From NCBI RefSeq assembly GCF_015352445.1, contig NZ_JADKPO010000001.1:1-64000 (forward strand): a stretch of DNA of 64,000 nt. The letters run 5' to 3'. Position 1 is the stretch's first letter. Every line of letters begins with the position of its first letter. The notes under the pieces were generated by a model. The model was not told the DNA's origin and made no database searches. It worked only from the letters and a program-made list of their open reading frames with translations. The stretch is from Nocardioides agariphilus (GTDB lineage: Bacteria; Actinomycetota; Actinomycetes; Propionibacteriales; Nocardioidaceae). Shown piece by piece: positions 49,399-57,820 of the stretch. Made by a program: the position numbers and the translations under genes.

Positions 49399-50619
49399 TC
49401 ACGTCCCTGGCGCGGTCGCGTCGTGGGGTTCCTGCTGCGGACTCGCTGCTGGGCTGAGGCCCGCTGGCACCAGGACGAAGGCGACGAGGGCGGCCAAACT
49501 GGAGCCCAGGAACGCCCAGCCGTAGCGTCCCGGCCCGATGGCGAGCGCCATCACGGGCGGGGTCGCGGCGGTGGTGACGTACTGCAGCGTGTTCTGCAAC
49601 CCCAGCGCGCGACCCGCCCACGTGGAGCCGGCCGTCTCGGCGACAGCGGTGAAGGCGAGCCCGTTCCAGGCCGAGGTGACGGCCGCCGCGGGCAAGAGCA
49701 CCGCGGGCACGCTTCCTCCACGCACCAGCATCAGCGCAGCGGTAGCCGCCACGACGGCGAAGGCCAGCAGGGCCAGCCTGCGCATCGGTGCGACGCGGTC
49801 ACCGACGCGGTCCGACCAGGTGCCGGCGAGCAGCCGGCAAGCCGCACCGCCCGCCATCGCGACGGCCAGCCACGTCCCGGCGGTTGCCGAGGTCCAACCG
49901 GCGACGTCCACCAGGTAGATGAACGCGAACGACGCCACCGCGATCTGGGGGATTACCAGCAGAGCGCTGGCGCTGTGCAGGAGCCACAGCTCCGGGTGAC
50001 GGTACGGCGACGGGGTGCGCACCCGGGGAACGTCCGGACGCCTCAGGGCGGGATCGATGACGACCACGGCGGCGCACGCGGCTGCTGCGCAGATGGCTGC
50101 GGGCACGAGAAGTGCCTCGGCGTAGCCGTACGCGGCCCCGAGTCCGGGCAGCAGCAGGGCTGCCAGACCCATGCCGATCAACGGCGAGGTCTGCCGGATC
50201 CCCATGGCCAGCCCGCGTTCGCTGACCCCGAAGGACCGCAGCACGACGCGACCGCTGGTCACGTTGACCGAGGCACCGAAGGCACCGGCCAGAAACAGCA
50301 GTCCGCCCAGGACGAGTGCGCTGCCGGCGAGGGGGACGGCGACGAGGCAGGCGCCGGCCCCCAACAGCCCGGTCGCCATGACCGGGCGGTCCCCCAGACG
50401 ATCCGCCGTCCAGCCCCACAGCAGCAAGGTGGCGATCATCCCCGCCGTCGGCGCTGCTACCAGCAATGCGCCCTCGAACAACGAGACGCCCAACGCGGAG
50501 CGCACCTGCGGGAGCAGGTAGGGAATCCCGAACTGGTAGAAACTCGTGCCGCTCTGCGCTCCGACGCTGACAGCCAGGACGACCCAGGCCGATCGCGAGG
50601 AGGAGCTAGTCCTCCTCAC
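49399..50619 (-). CDS. MFS transporter
   Basis: A 406-residue major facilitator protein with 12 helices: AWVVLAVSVGAQSGTSFYQFG at the start, WGWTADRLGDRPVMATGLLG as motif A, and SERGLAMGIRQTSPLIGMGLAALLLPGLG in the central region. It belongs to the CynX/NarK-like sugar or organic-anion group. It starts at GTG 50619, which overlaps the GMC stop by 14 bases, so it is the last gene of the six-gene leftward operon. It may export or import a pathway compound. Confidence 0.88.
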   Translation of the reverse strand: MRRTSSSSRSAWVVLAVSVGAQSGTSFYQFGIPYLLPQVRSALGVSLFEGALLVAAPTAGMIATLLLWGWTADRLGDRPVMATGLLGAGACLVAVPLAGSALVLGGLLFLAGAFGASVNVTSGRVVLRSFGVSERGLAMGIRQTSPLIGMGLAALLLPGLGAAYGYAEALLVPAAICAAAACAAVVVIDPALRRPDVPRVRTPSPYRHPELWLLHSASALLVIPQIAVASFAFIYLVDVAGWTSATAGTWLAVAMAGGAACRLLAGTWSDRVGDRVAPMRRLALLAFAVVAATAALMLVRGGSVPAVLLPAAAVTSAWNGLAFTAVAETAGSTWAGRALGLQNTLQYVTTAATPPVMALAIGPGRYGWAFLGSSLAALVAFVLVPAGLSPAASPQQEPHDATAPGT

Positions 50620-52201
50620 CGGCCATGATGCTCATGATGTGTTGAGCCTGTCGGATCGCCAGGGCCGAGATGGTGAGCGAGGGGTTCTCGGCCGTCGAGG
50701 TGGGGAACACACTGCCGTCGGCGATGAAGAGGTTCTCGACGTCGTGGGCGCGGCCGTAGCCGTCGACTACCGAGGTCGCGGGGTCGTCACCCATCCGGCA
50801 GGTGCCCAGCAGGTGGGTGTCCGGGAAGGGCGGCACCTCGATCACCTCCTCGGCACCCGCGGCCTCGAAGATCTCGGTCGCCTTGGCCCAGCCACGGCGC
50901 CGCATCGAGGCGTTGTTGGGGTGGTCGTTGTACTCCAGCACCGCGACGGGCATCCCGAACGCGTCCTTCGTCGTCGGGTGCAGGGTCACGCCGTTGTTGG
51001 GGTTGGGCATGTCCTCGCCGACGAAGTGCAGGCCGGCCAGGTGGGTGTAGTTGTCCATCAGGTGCACGAGGTCGGTGCCCCAGTTGCCCCGACTGCCGGG
51101 CTTGGAGATCAGGCTCCCGGGCTGCGCGAAGATCGACAGGGTTGCCATCCCCATCGACACGGTCACGAAGTTGAAGCCGCCGACGTACCCGACCTGGTCC
51201 GGCGCGTTGCCCGAGAAGTCGTCGATCATCCCGGTGGTGGTGATGCCCTTGTAGGCGTGCACCTCGTGCGGCATCAGTGCGAACGACGTGCCGGTCACGT
51301 GGCACATGAAGTTGCGGCCGACCTGTCCGCTGCTGTTGGCCAGTCCGTCCGGAGCGGTAGACGTCGCGGAGTTCAGCAGGAGACGAGGGGTGTTGATCGA
51401 GTTGCCGGCGACGACGACCATCTTGGCGGCCTGCTCCTCGGTGGTGCCGTCCGCGCGGGCGTAGGTGACGCTCTTCGCGCGGCCCGAGGCGTCCAGGTTG
51501 ATCGTCAGCGCCTGGCAGCCGGTCCGCAGGTCGAGCCAGCCGGTCTTCTCGGCCTTCGGTATCGCCTCCGTGAGCGTGCTCCACATGGCGCCGTTGGAGC
51601 AGCCCTGCATGCAGTGGCCGCGCTGTGTGCACTGCGCCCGCCCGTCATAGGGGCCATGGGCGTTGACGCCGATGGGGGTGGCGCGCAGGTTCAGTCCCAG
51701 CTTGTCAGCACCCGGCTTGATGGCCGCGACGTTGGCGTTGGTGCGCTGCAGGGGCTGGACCCGACCGGTGACGCCGAAGTACCGCTCGGCCTGCTCGTAG
51801 TAGGGATTGAGCTCCTCGAGGGTGAGAGGCCAGTCGGTCAGCGATGCACCGTCGATGTCGCCGTAGACCGAGCGAGCCCTGAGCTCGTGCTCGCGAGCCC
51901 GCAGCGAGTTCCCCGTCCAGTGCACCGTGGACCCGCCGACCCCCTTGACGGTCCACACCGGGAACGCGCCGACCGAGTCGCCGGCAGGGATGATCGCGTC
52001 GGTCGAGCTGAGCTTGTTGAACATCGTGAGCTCGTCGTTGACGAAGTCGCGCTCCGGGTCGAACCTCGGGCCCGCCTCGAGAGCCACGACCTCGACGCCG
52101 TTGAGGCAGAGCTCGCGGATGACGTTCCCGCCGCCTGCACCCGTGCCGATGACGAGTACGTCGACGGGCTCGTTGAGCTTGTACTCCTTGCGGCTAGCCA
52201 C
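50606..52201 (-). CDS. GMC-family FAD-dependent alcohol dehydrogenase
   Basis: A 531-residue GMC oxidoreductase. The FAD site is VDVLVIGTGAGGGNVIRELCLNG (about residues 13-35), followed by EAGPRFDPE, then VKGVGGSTVHWTG. The C-terminal His-containing block is MRRRGWAKATEIFEAAG then LGTCRMGDDPATSVVDGYGR, and NPSLTISALAIRQA ends the domain. No signal peptide. It oxidises an alcohol or polyol. It follows a gluconate-2-dehydrogenase subunit 3-like gene, overlapping by eight bases, the usual pair of membrane-linked sugar or alcohol dehydrogenases. Confidence 0.93.
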   Translation of the reverse strand: MASRKEYKLNEPVDVLVIGTGAGGGNVIRELCLNGVEVVALEAGPRFDPERDFVNDELTMFNKLSSTDAIIPAGDSVGAFPVWTVKGVGGSTVHWTGNSLRAREHELRARSVYGDIDGASLTDWPLTLEELNPYYEQAERYFGVTGRVQPLQRTNANVAAIKPGADKLGLNLRATPIGVNAHGPYDGRAQCTQRGHCMQGCSNGAMWSTLTEAIPKAEKTGWLDLRTGCQALTINLDASGRAKSVTYARADGTTEEQAAKMVVVAGNSINTPRLLLNSATSTAPDGLANSSGQVGRNFMCHVTGTSFALMPHEVHAYKGITTTGMIDDFSGNAPDQVGYVGGFNFVTVSMGMATLSIFAQPGSLISKPGSRGNWGTDLVHLMDNYTHLAGLHFVGEDMPNPNNGVTLHPTTKDAFGMPVAVLEYNDHPNNASMRRRGWAKATEIFEAAGAEEVIEVPPFPDTHLLGTCRMGDDPATSVVDGYGRAHDVENLFIADGSVFPTSTAENPSLTISALAIRQAQHIMSIMAGEED

Positions 52202-52676
52202 GGCTCGCCTCTCCTGTCATCTCGGCGGTGCCGGCGCCCACCAAGGGCAGCCGGTCGAACCCGTGGTCCAGGTAGCCGTCCTCGCGGTCGAGGTCGGGGT
52301 AGCCCAGCACCCGCCACACGATGTGACGGTTGTAGAAGTCGGCCTTCACGATGTGGATCAACGTCTGGAAGAACGGCGTGTCCTCAACGGCACGCAGCGC
52401 CTCGACCCGCTGCTCCGGGGGCACCGACGTGAACCCGGCGCCGTGCGCCCGGCGGCACGACTGGTCGACCTCGCGCAGACCATCGAGCACCAGCGCCCGC
52501 AGGTCGAGGCCGGCCACCATCTGTGCGTCGATGACGAGCGCGGTCGCGATGCGCGGGAGGTCGAGCTGGGGCTGGGCGTGGGGCAGCACCGTCTCGATCA
52601 CGCCGAGGAACAGCTCGGCCTCGTCCGGACGCAGCGCCTGGAAGGTGAGGAAGATGGACTCGCGGTCGTTCACCAT
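52194..52676 (-). CDS. Gluconate 2-dehydrogenase subunit 3 family protein
   Basis: A 160-residue partner subunit. It has the family pattern LTFQALRPDEAELFLGVIET, IATALVIDAQMVAGLD, and PFFQTLIHIVKADFYNRHIVWRVLGYPD. Such small subunits pair with GMC-type catalytic subunits and help export or anchor them to the membrane electron chain. Here there is no signal peptide. ATG 52676 follows GGAG. It sits 22 bases after the ABC permease gene and overlaps the GMC gene by eight bases. Confidence 0.88.
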   Translation of the reverse strand: MVNDRESIFLTFQALRPDEAELFLGVIETVLPHAQPQLDLPRIATALVIDAQMVAGLDLRALVLDGLREVDQSCRRAHGAGFTSVPPEQRVEALRAVEDTPFFQTLIHIVKADFYNRHIVWRVLGYPDLDREDGYLDHGFDRLPLVGAGTAEMTGEASRG

Positions 52677-52698
52677 CGATCTCCTGTCTCGGTCGGGC

Positions 52699-53805
52699 TC
52701 AGGCGAGTGACTGCACGGTCTGGTCGGAGGACTGGCGGTTGGCGTAGGCCGCCAGTCTGCTGAGACCGACGTTGAGCATGACCGCCACCACCAGCAGGAG
52801 GCCTTGCATCAGAGGCCTGAGGAAGACGTCGATATCGAGCAGGAGCAGCCCGTTGTCGAGGACGGCGAAGATCAGCACGCCGACGACGGTGTTCTTCACG
52901 CCACCCGAGCCACCCAGCAGCGAGTTGCCGCCGAGCACGACCGCGGCGAAGGTCGGCAGCAGGAGCTCCTTGCCGGACTCCGCGTTCACCGAGCCGAAGT
53001 TGCCGGCGTAGCAGATGCCGGCGATCGCGCCGATGAGGCCGGAGATCGCGAACACCATCAGGACCAGCCGGGTGGTGTTGATGCCGCTCAACCGGGCGGC
53101 GTTGCGGTTGGCCCCCGCCATGTAGATGTGACGCCCGAAGATGGTGCGCGAGAGCAGGAGGTGGACCACGAGCGCCACCGCTGCCGCGCACCACGCCAGC
53201 TTCGGGATGCCGAAGGCCTTCCCGTGCCCCAACGAGAGCACCCAGTCGGGGAAGTCGAAGGCTGCCTGCCCGTTGAGCCAGTAGACCGCCAGGCCCTGGG
53301 CCAGGAGCAGCACGGCCAGGGACGCGATCAGGCTGGGGACCGCGACCTTCCCGACCAGCCATCCGACCAGGAGGCCGAGGAGCAGGCCCACCAGAAGCGT
53401 GACGAGCGTCTGCACGAGACCGCCGCCGCCCACGGTGAACGCACCGATGAGGGGGATGCTGACAGCCGTCCCGGTGAAGAACAGCCCGGTGGAGGCTCCC
53501 GTGACCAGCACGATGCCCGAGAACGCCAGGTCGATCTCGCCGAGCAGGATGACCATGGTCAGGCCGATGCCGAGGATCGCGATGACGGAGTTGTTCTGGA
53601 TCACCGAGGTGAGGTTGCGGGTCGTCAGGAAGGAGTCGGTCGTCAGCGAGAAGGCGACGAACATGGCGACGAGCAGCAGGACGGGCCCGACGAGCGTGGC
53701 GTTGCGCAGCGCCCGAGAGCCGAGCCGCACGGCCAGCCCCTGTCGACCGCCATCTGCAGGATGCTTTTTCTCGGTCGTGTCAGCGCTCATCGTGGGGGTC
53801 GCCAT
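52699..53805 (-). CDS. Sugar-type ABC importer permease (RbsC/BPD_transp_2)
   Basis: A 368-residue permease with about ten helices. The region VIAILGIGLTMVILLGEIDLAFSG is the family core, and GANRNAARLSGINTTRLVLMVFAISGLIGAIAGI contains the EAA-like loop that contacts the ATPase. It belongs to the ribose/monosaccharide type. ATG 53805 is chosen, since GGAGG lies eight bases upstream. The open frame continues upstream through a 12-bp repeat array that would add (MSGP)n, which I regard as non-coding or a variable extension. Third gene of the operon. Confidence 0.92.
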   Translation of the reverse strand: MATPTMSADTTEKKHPADGGRQGLAVRLGSRALRNATLVGPVLLLVAMFVAFSLTTDSFLTTRNLTSVIQNNSVIAILGIGLTMVILLGEIDLAFSGIVLVTGASTGLFFTGTAVSIPLIGAFTVGGGGLVQTLVTLLVGLLLGLLVGWLVGKVAVPSLIASLAVLLLAQGLAVYWLNGQAAFDFPDWVLSLGHGKAFGIPKLAWCAAAVALVVHLLLSRTIFGRHIYMAGANRNAARLSGINTTRLVLMVFAISGLIGAIAGICYAGNFGSVNAESGKELLLPTFAAVVLGGNSLLGGSGGVKNTVVGVLIFAVLDNGLLLLDIDVFLRPLMQGLLLVVAVMLNVGLSRLAAYANRQSSDQTVQSLA

Positions 53806-53862
53806 CTCTTCTTCCTCCAGGGGAATCGGCCATGGAATCGGCAGCGGAGTCGGCCGAGTAAC

Positions 53863-53958
53863 CGGTCCGGACATCGGTCCGGACATCGGTCCGGACATCG
53901 GTCCGGACATCGGTCCGGACATCGGTCCGGACATCGGTCGGGACATCGGTCGGGACGT
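53863..53958. repeat. 12-bp tandem repeat between ABC ATPase and permease genes
   Basis: Six perfect copies of CGGTCCGGACAT (53863-53934) and two degenerate copies (to 53958). Read leftward, each unit is ATGTCCGGACCG, so every copy carries an in-frame ATG of the permease frame (Met-Ser-Gly-Pro). The unit contains the palindrome TCCGGA. It occupies most of the 176-base gap. Confidence 0.95.
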
Positions 53959-53981
53959 TGGGTCGGGTCATCGGGGCCAGC

Positions 53982-55490
53982 TCACCCGGTCGCGGCCGCG
54001 ACGAGCTCGCTCACCGAGACCTCCTCGTCGACGAACTCGCGGGTGATCCCGCCCTTCCTGGCCACCAGGACGCGGTCGGAGACGCTGAGCACGATCTCGG
54101 CCTCGGCCGAGACCACCACGACCGCCGTGCCTTGCTCGGCGCGCTCGCGGATGATCCTGATGACGTCGCTCTTGGCGGCGATGTCCATGCCACGGGTGGG
54201 TTCGACGAGCACCAGCACCTCGGGGTCGAACAGCATCCAGCGGGCGAACAGCACCTTCTGCTGGTTGCCACCCGACAGCGTGTCGACGGCCACGTCCGGC
54301 CGGGCACTGCGGATGCGGAGCGTGTCGATCAGCTCCTTGGTGACGCTCTGCTCCTTGCGAGCCGGCACCAGCCAGCGCGACATCCGGGTCAGGTTGGCCA
54401 GCGTGACGTTGTCGGCGACGTCGTGGCTCAGGGCAAGCCCCTCGCGACGGTCGGCCGAGAGATAGCCGATGCCGGCCTTGACCGACGCGGCCGGGTTGTT
54501 GGCGCCCACGGTCTTCTCGCCCACGCTGACCTTGCCGGCGGACCGGTTCCGGGCACCCACCAGCGCCTGCGCGAAGGCGAGATGGCCGGAGTCGAGACCG
54601 CCGTACAGCCCGACGACCTCCCCCCGGTGCGCCGTCAGCGACATGTCGCCGACCATGGGCAGGGACTGGATACCTCTCGCGTCGAGCACCACCGGCTGGT
54701 CGTTGCGGGCCGGCAGCCTGACGTGCCCCGACTCGTACGTCGACTCCAAGACGTTGCGGTCCGCGCCGAACGCAGCGTGGATCAGCTCCAGACTCGTGGT
54801 CTCGCCCGGCCGGAACTCCTGCGAGAGCCTGCCTTCGCGCATCACCCGGATGACGTCGGCGTGACGCAGCGCGTCACCGAAGTCCTGGGTCACGAACACC
54901 ACGGCATTGCCCGCCGCGGCGAGGTTGTCCAGCAGCTCGAAGAGATGGTCGGCCTGCTCGCGTCCCAACGCCGAGGTGGGCTCGTCGAGGATGAGCACCC
55001 GGCCGCGTGACCTGACGGCACGCACGATCTCGACGATCTGCTGCTCCCCCACCGCGAGCTGCCCGACTGCTCGGTCGAGGTCGAGGTTGACCCCGACCGA
55101 CCTCATTGCCGCCCGGGCCTCAGCGGCGACCTTCTTCCACCTGACCACCTTGCCCGCCCCGGCTGCGCCCACGATGTTCTCCGCGACCGAGAGGGTCGGG
55201 AAAAGCGACAGTTCCTGGTAGACCACGCGGACACCGGCATCGAGGGCCTGGCTCGGCGAGCTGAAGCGCACCGGCTCTCCGTCGACGAGCACCTGACCGG
55301 CGTCGGGTTGCACGACGCCGGTCAGGCACTTCATCAGGGTCGACTTGCCGGCACCGTTGCCCCCGAGAAGGGCGCAGATCTCACCGGCACGAACCTCCAT
55401 CGTGACACCGCGCAGCGCGTGGACCCCGCCGTAGGACACCTCGAGGTCCTCGACGCGCATCACCGCCGGCGCTGTCACGGTGGCGGTCAT
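53982..55490 (-). CDS. Sugar-type ABC importer ATPase (tandem, RbsA-like)
   Basis: A 502-residue double-ATPase subunit. Domain 1: Walker A ICALLGGNGAGKSTLM (about residues 36-51), Q-loop VYQELSLFPTLSVAENI, signature LAVGEQQIVEIVRAV, Walker B VLILDEPTSALG. The expected switch His is replaced by Gln (VFVTQDFGDAL). Domain 2 keeps DTLSGGNQQKVLFARWM and VLVEPTRGMD but has a degenerate Walker A (GGLDSGHLAF). So ATP hydrolysis may be asymmetric. ATG 55490 overlaps the binding-protein stop by four bases. Confidence 0.93.
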   Translation of the reverse strand: MTATVTAPAVMRVEDLEVSYGGVHALRGVTMEVRAGEICALLGGNGAGKSTLMKCLTGVVQPDAGQVLVDGEPVRFSSPSQALDAGVRVVYQELSLFPTLSVAENIVGAAGAGKVVRWKKVAAEARAAMRSVGVNLDLDRAVGQLAVGEQQIVEIVRAVRSRGRVLILDEPTSALGREQADHLFELLDNLAAAGNAVVFVTQDFGDALRHADVIRVMREGRLSQEFRPGETTSLELIHAAFGADRNVLESTYESGHVRLPARNDQPVVLDARGIQSLPMVGDMSLTAHRGEVVGLYGGLDSGHLAFAQALVGARNRSAGKVSVGEKTVGANNPAASVKAGIGYLSADRREGLALSHDVADNVTLANLTRMSRWLVPARKEQSVTKELIDTLRIRSARPDVAVDTLSGGNQQKVLFARWMLFDPEVLVLVEPTRGMDIAAKSDVIRIIRERAEQGTAVVVVSAEAEIVLSVSDRVLVARKGGITREFVDEEVSVSELVAAATG

Positions 55491-56620
55491 ACCAGGTTCA
55501 GTCCGTTCTGCTGGAGCGCCAGCATCGACTGTGCCTGCGTGACGTTGCTGACCAACTGCGAGGGCATCCACGAGTCCTTCGGCACGTCGGTGTTGGTGCC
55601 GTTGATGTACTGGGCGCCGATGACGGCCGCCCACATGCCCAGCAGGTTCGAGGAGTGCCGGATCGTGGCCGAGATCTTCCCGTCGATGACTGCCTGGCAG
55701 GCGAAGTCCTCAGCGTTGTTGGTGCCCACGAAGGTGTCCTTCTCCCGGCCTGCCGCGGTCAGCGCGGCGACCGCGCCGTTGAGCGCGGCCGTGCCGGCGG
55801 TCAGCTCGACCGCGCAGGAGATGTCCGGGTACTTCTGCACGTAGGAGTCCCAGAGCCGCTTGCTCTCGGCGTCGGAGTAGTCGGTGAAGGCCTCCTCGAG
55901 CAGCTCCATGTCGGGGAACTGCTCGAGCGCCCGGTGCACGCCCTTGCTCCGGCCCGTGACGTTGGAGGCGCCAGCCACACCCTGGGTGACGATGCAGGTG
56001 CCCGACCCTCCGGCCTTGGTGAACAGGTCGGACGCGAGGGAGTAGCCCACCTCCTCGTAGTCTTGCTGGATGAAGGTGAGGTAGCCGATGTCCTCGCCCG
56101 GCTTCCCGATGTCGACCGCGAGCTGGAGCACCTGGGCTCCCGCATCGATCTGCTGCCGGGCGGTGGTGGCCAGGCTGTTGGGCTGGATGGGCGTCACGGC
56201 GATCAGGTCCCAGTCCTGACGGTTGGCCGCTTCCTCGAACGCCTTGATCTGCACGTCGGGCGAGGCACCGCCGTCGACGTGCGTGAGCTCCACACCGAAC
56301 ATCTCACCCCAAAAGCGCATGGAGTCGGTGATCTGGACGCACCACGGGATGACGTCGCCGAAGCTGACCTCGAGCATCTTGATCTTCTTGCCGTCGACAG
56401 CGCTGCCGCCCAGCTTCGTGGCGACGTCAGACTCGCTGTCCCCCGTGCATGCCGACAGCGCTGCGAGCACCGGTGGGGTCAGCACCGCGGTGATGCCCAT
56501 CCGGCGCAGGATGCCTCGCCGGCTCATGCCCTTGCTCACCAAGTAGTCGACCTGGTCTCGCCGCTCGAGCTCGAAATCGCTCGGGCCCGCAGATCCCGTA
56601 CCGCCGACGCTTCCGTCCAT
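55487..56620 (-). CDS. Sugar-type periplasmic binding lipoprotein (RbsB-like)
   Basis: A 377-residue periplasmic binding protein of the ribose/LacI-type (Peripla_BP_4) family. It has a twin-arginine leader (SRRGILRRMG) and a lipobox LSAC near residue 60, placed after an unusually long N-terminal extension (about 40 residues). Ligand-binding blocks: DLIAVTPIQPNSLATTARQQIDAG and GTCIVTQGVAGASNVTGRSKG, ending TFVGTNNAEDFACQAVIDGK. ATG 56620 follows GGAAGGA. First gene of the six-gene leftward operon; the substrate is unknown but probably a sugar-like or polar ring compound. Confidence 0.9.
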   Translation of the reverse strand: MDGSVGGTGSAGPSDFELERRDQVDYLVSKGMSRRGILRRMGITAVLTPPVLAALSACTGDSESDVATKLGGSAVDGKKIKMLEVSFGDVIPWCVQITDSMRFWGEMFGVELTHVDGGASPDVQIKAFEEAANRQDWDLIAVTPIQPNSLATTARQQIDAGAQVLQLAVDIGKPGEDIGYLTFIQQDYEEVGYSLASDLFTKAGGSGTCIVTQGVAGASNVTGRSKGVHRALEQFPDMELLEEAFTDYSDAESKRLWDSYVQKYPDISCAVELTAGTAALNGAVAALTAAGREKDTFVGTNNAEDFACQAVIDGKISATIRHSSNLLGMWAAVIGAQYINGTNTDVPKDSWMPSQLVSNVTQAQSMLALQQNGLNLV

Positions 56621-56983
56621 CGCAGATCCTTCCTTGTGTTCGGCGTGGTGCCGCGAAGTCGGCACCCCACGTCCATCCGCTTGGTGCTGCGAGGCGAGGT
56701 CCGACGGGCCGCGCTCGTTCCAGCTTGTGCGTCCGAGAAGGACGATTCATACCTCAGACATTTGAGACCATCGTTACAGCCGTGTCAACCGCCTAATGCC
56801 CGACATCACGAAGATTTGCGCTGACATCTCGCATGCTTCACTCCGAGGACGCTCTCTCTGGCCAAAGCGCCAGCAGTCCGCGGCACACCCGGATGCCTTA
56901 GTAGTCTTGACGGCCAAACGTCTGACAATTACGGTCATCCTGAACGTGCCAACGGCGCCCATCGGGACTGAGAGGACGGGTCG
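56621..56983. promoter_or_regulatory. Divergent promoter region of the catabolic locus
   Basis: A 363-base gap with two convincing sigma-70-type promoters. Leftward (importer): TTGACA, 17 bases, TCAAAT (56788 to 56760). Rightward (SDR operon): TTGACG, 17 bases, TACGGT (56907-56935). A weak repeat CTCA-GACATT-TGAG overlaps the leftward -10 (56753-56766) and may be an operator for the FadR-type regulator; no other clear palindrome was found. Confidence 0.6.
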
Positions 56984-57820
56984 ATGGCTGGACGGCTCGA
57001 AGGACGCGTGGCCTTCATCTCGGGGGCTGCGCGGGGGATGGGTCGCTCCCACGCCGTGGCTCTGGCGGCCGAAGGCGCCGACATCATCGCCTACGACATC
57101 TGTGCGCCCGTCCACGCGCAGGGCGCACCCGCCTCGGACGAAGCAGACCTGGCCGAGACCGTCCGGGCCGTCGAGGCGCTGGAGCGGCGCATCGTGTCGG
57201 CCGTGTGCGACGCCCGCGACCACGACGCCGTGCGCACGCTGCTCGACCGCGGCGTGGATGAGCTGGGACGCCTGGACATCGTGGTCGCCAACGCGGGGAT
57301 CAACGGTCCGGGCGTGACCTTGGCGAACCACACCTACGAGGACTGGGCCGCCGTCATCGACACCAACCTCACCGGCGTGTTCAACACCGTGCATGCAGCG
57401 CTCCCCCACCTGGTCGCTGCCGGCCACGGGGGTTCGATCATCTTGATCTCCTCGTCGTTGGCGCTGCGGCCGGCCGCTCACTTCGGCGCCTACACCACGG
57501 CCAAGCACGGCGTGGTCGGACTGATGAAGAGCCTCGCCGTCGAGCTCGGCCAGCACTCCATCCGCGTCAACACGGTCCACCCGACGGGCGTGAACACCGA
57601 CCTGCTGGTCAACGACTCGACGTTCAAGCTGTTCCGGCCGGACCTCGAGGCTCCGACCAAGGACGACGTCATGGACTCCTACTACGGGCTCAACATCCTC
57701 CCCGTGCCATGGGTGGAGCCCTCCGACGTCTCCCAGGTGGTCGCGTTCTTGGCCAGCGACGACGCCCGCTACATCACCGGGTCGATGATTCCCGTGGACG
57801 CCGGGATGAGCCTGAAGTGA
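56984..57820 (+). CDS. Mycofactocin-coupled SDR family oxidoreductase
   Basis: A 278-residue short-chain dehydrogenase of the TIGR03971 type. GRVAFISGAARGMGRSHAVALAAEGADIIAYDIC is the cofactor strand and loop, followed by the subgroup insertion (about 25 residues, ending LAETVRAVEALERR). The rest is canonical: NAGINGPG, the Ser-Tyr-Lys active site (SSSLALRP, then YTTAKHGVVGLM), then NTVHPTGVNTD, and the family end PVPWVEPSDVSQVVAFLASDDARYITG. Members hold NAD tightly and pass electrons to mycofactocin. The reaction oxidises an alcohol to a ketone or aldehyde. First gene of the rightward operon. Confidence 0.93.
   Translation: MAGRLEGRVAFISGAARGMGRSHAVALAAEGADIIAYDICAPVHAQGAPASDEADLAETVRAVEALERRIVSAVCDARDHDAVRTLLDRGVDELGRLDIVVANAGINGPGVTLANHTYEDWAAVIDTNLTGVFNTVHAALPHLVAAGHGGSIILISSSLALRPAAHFGAYTTAKHGVVGLMKSLAVELGQHSIRVNTVHPTGVNTDLLVNDSTFKLFRPDLEAPTKDDVMDSYYGLNILPVPWVEPSDVSQVVAFLASDDARYITGSMIPVDAGMSLK

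Noticed and set aside
53806-53946. (MSGP)n extension as the true N-terminus of the permease
   Set aside because: A good ribosome site and the family-like start are at ATG 53805. I keep the extension only as a hypothesis in the findings.
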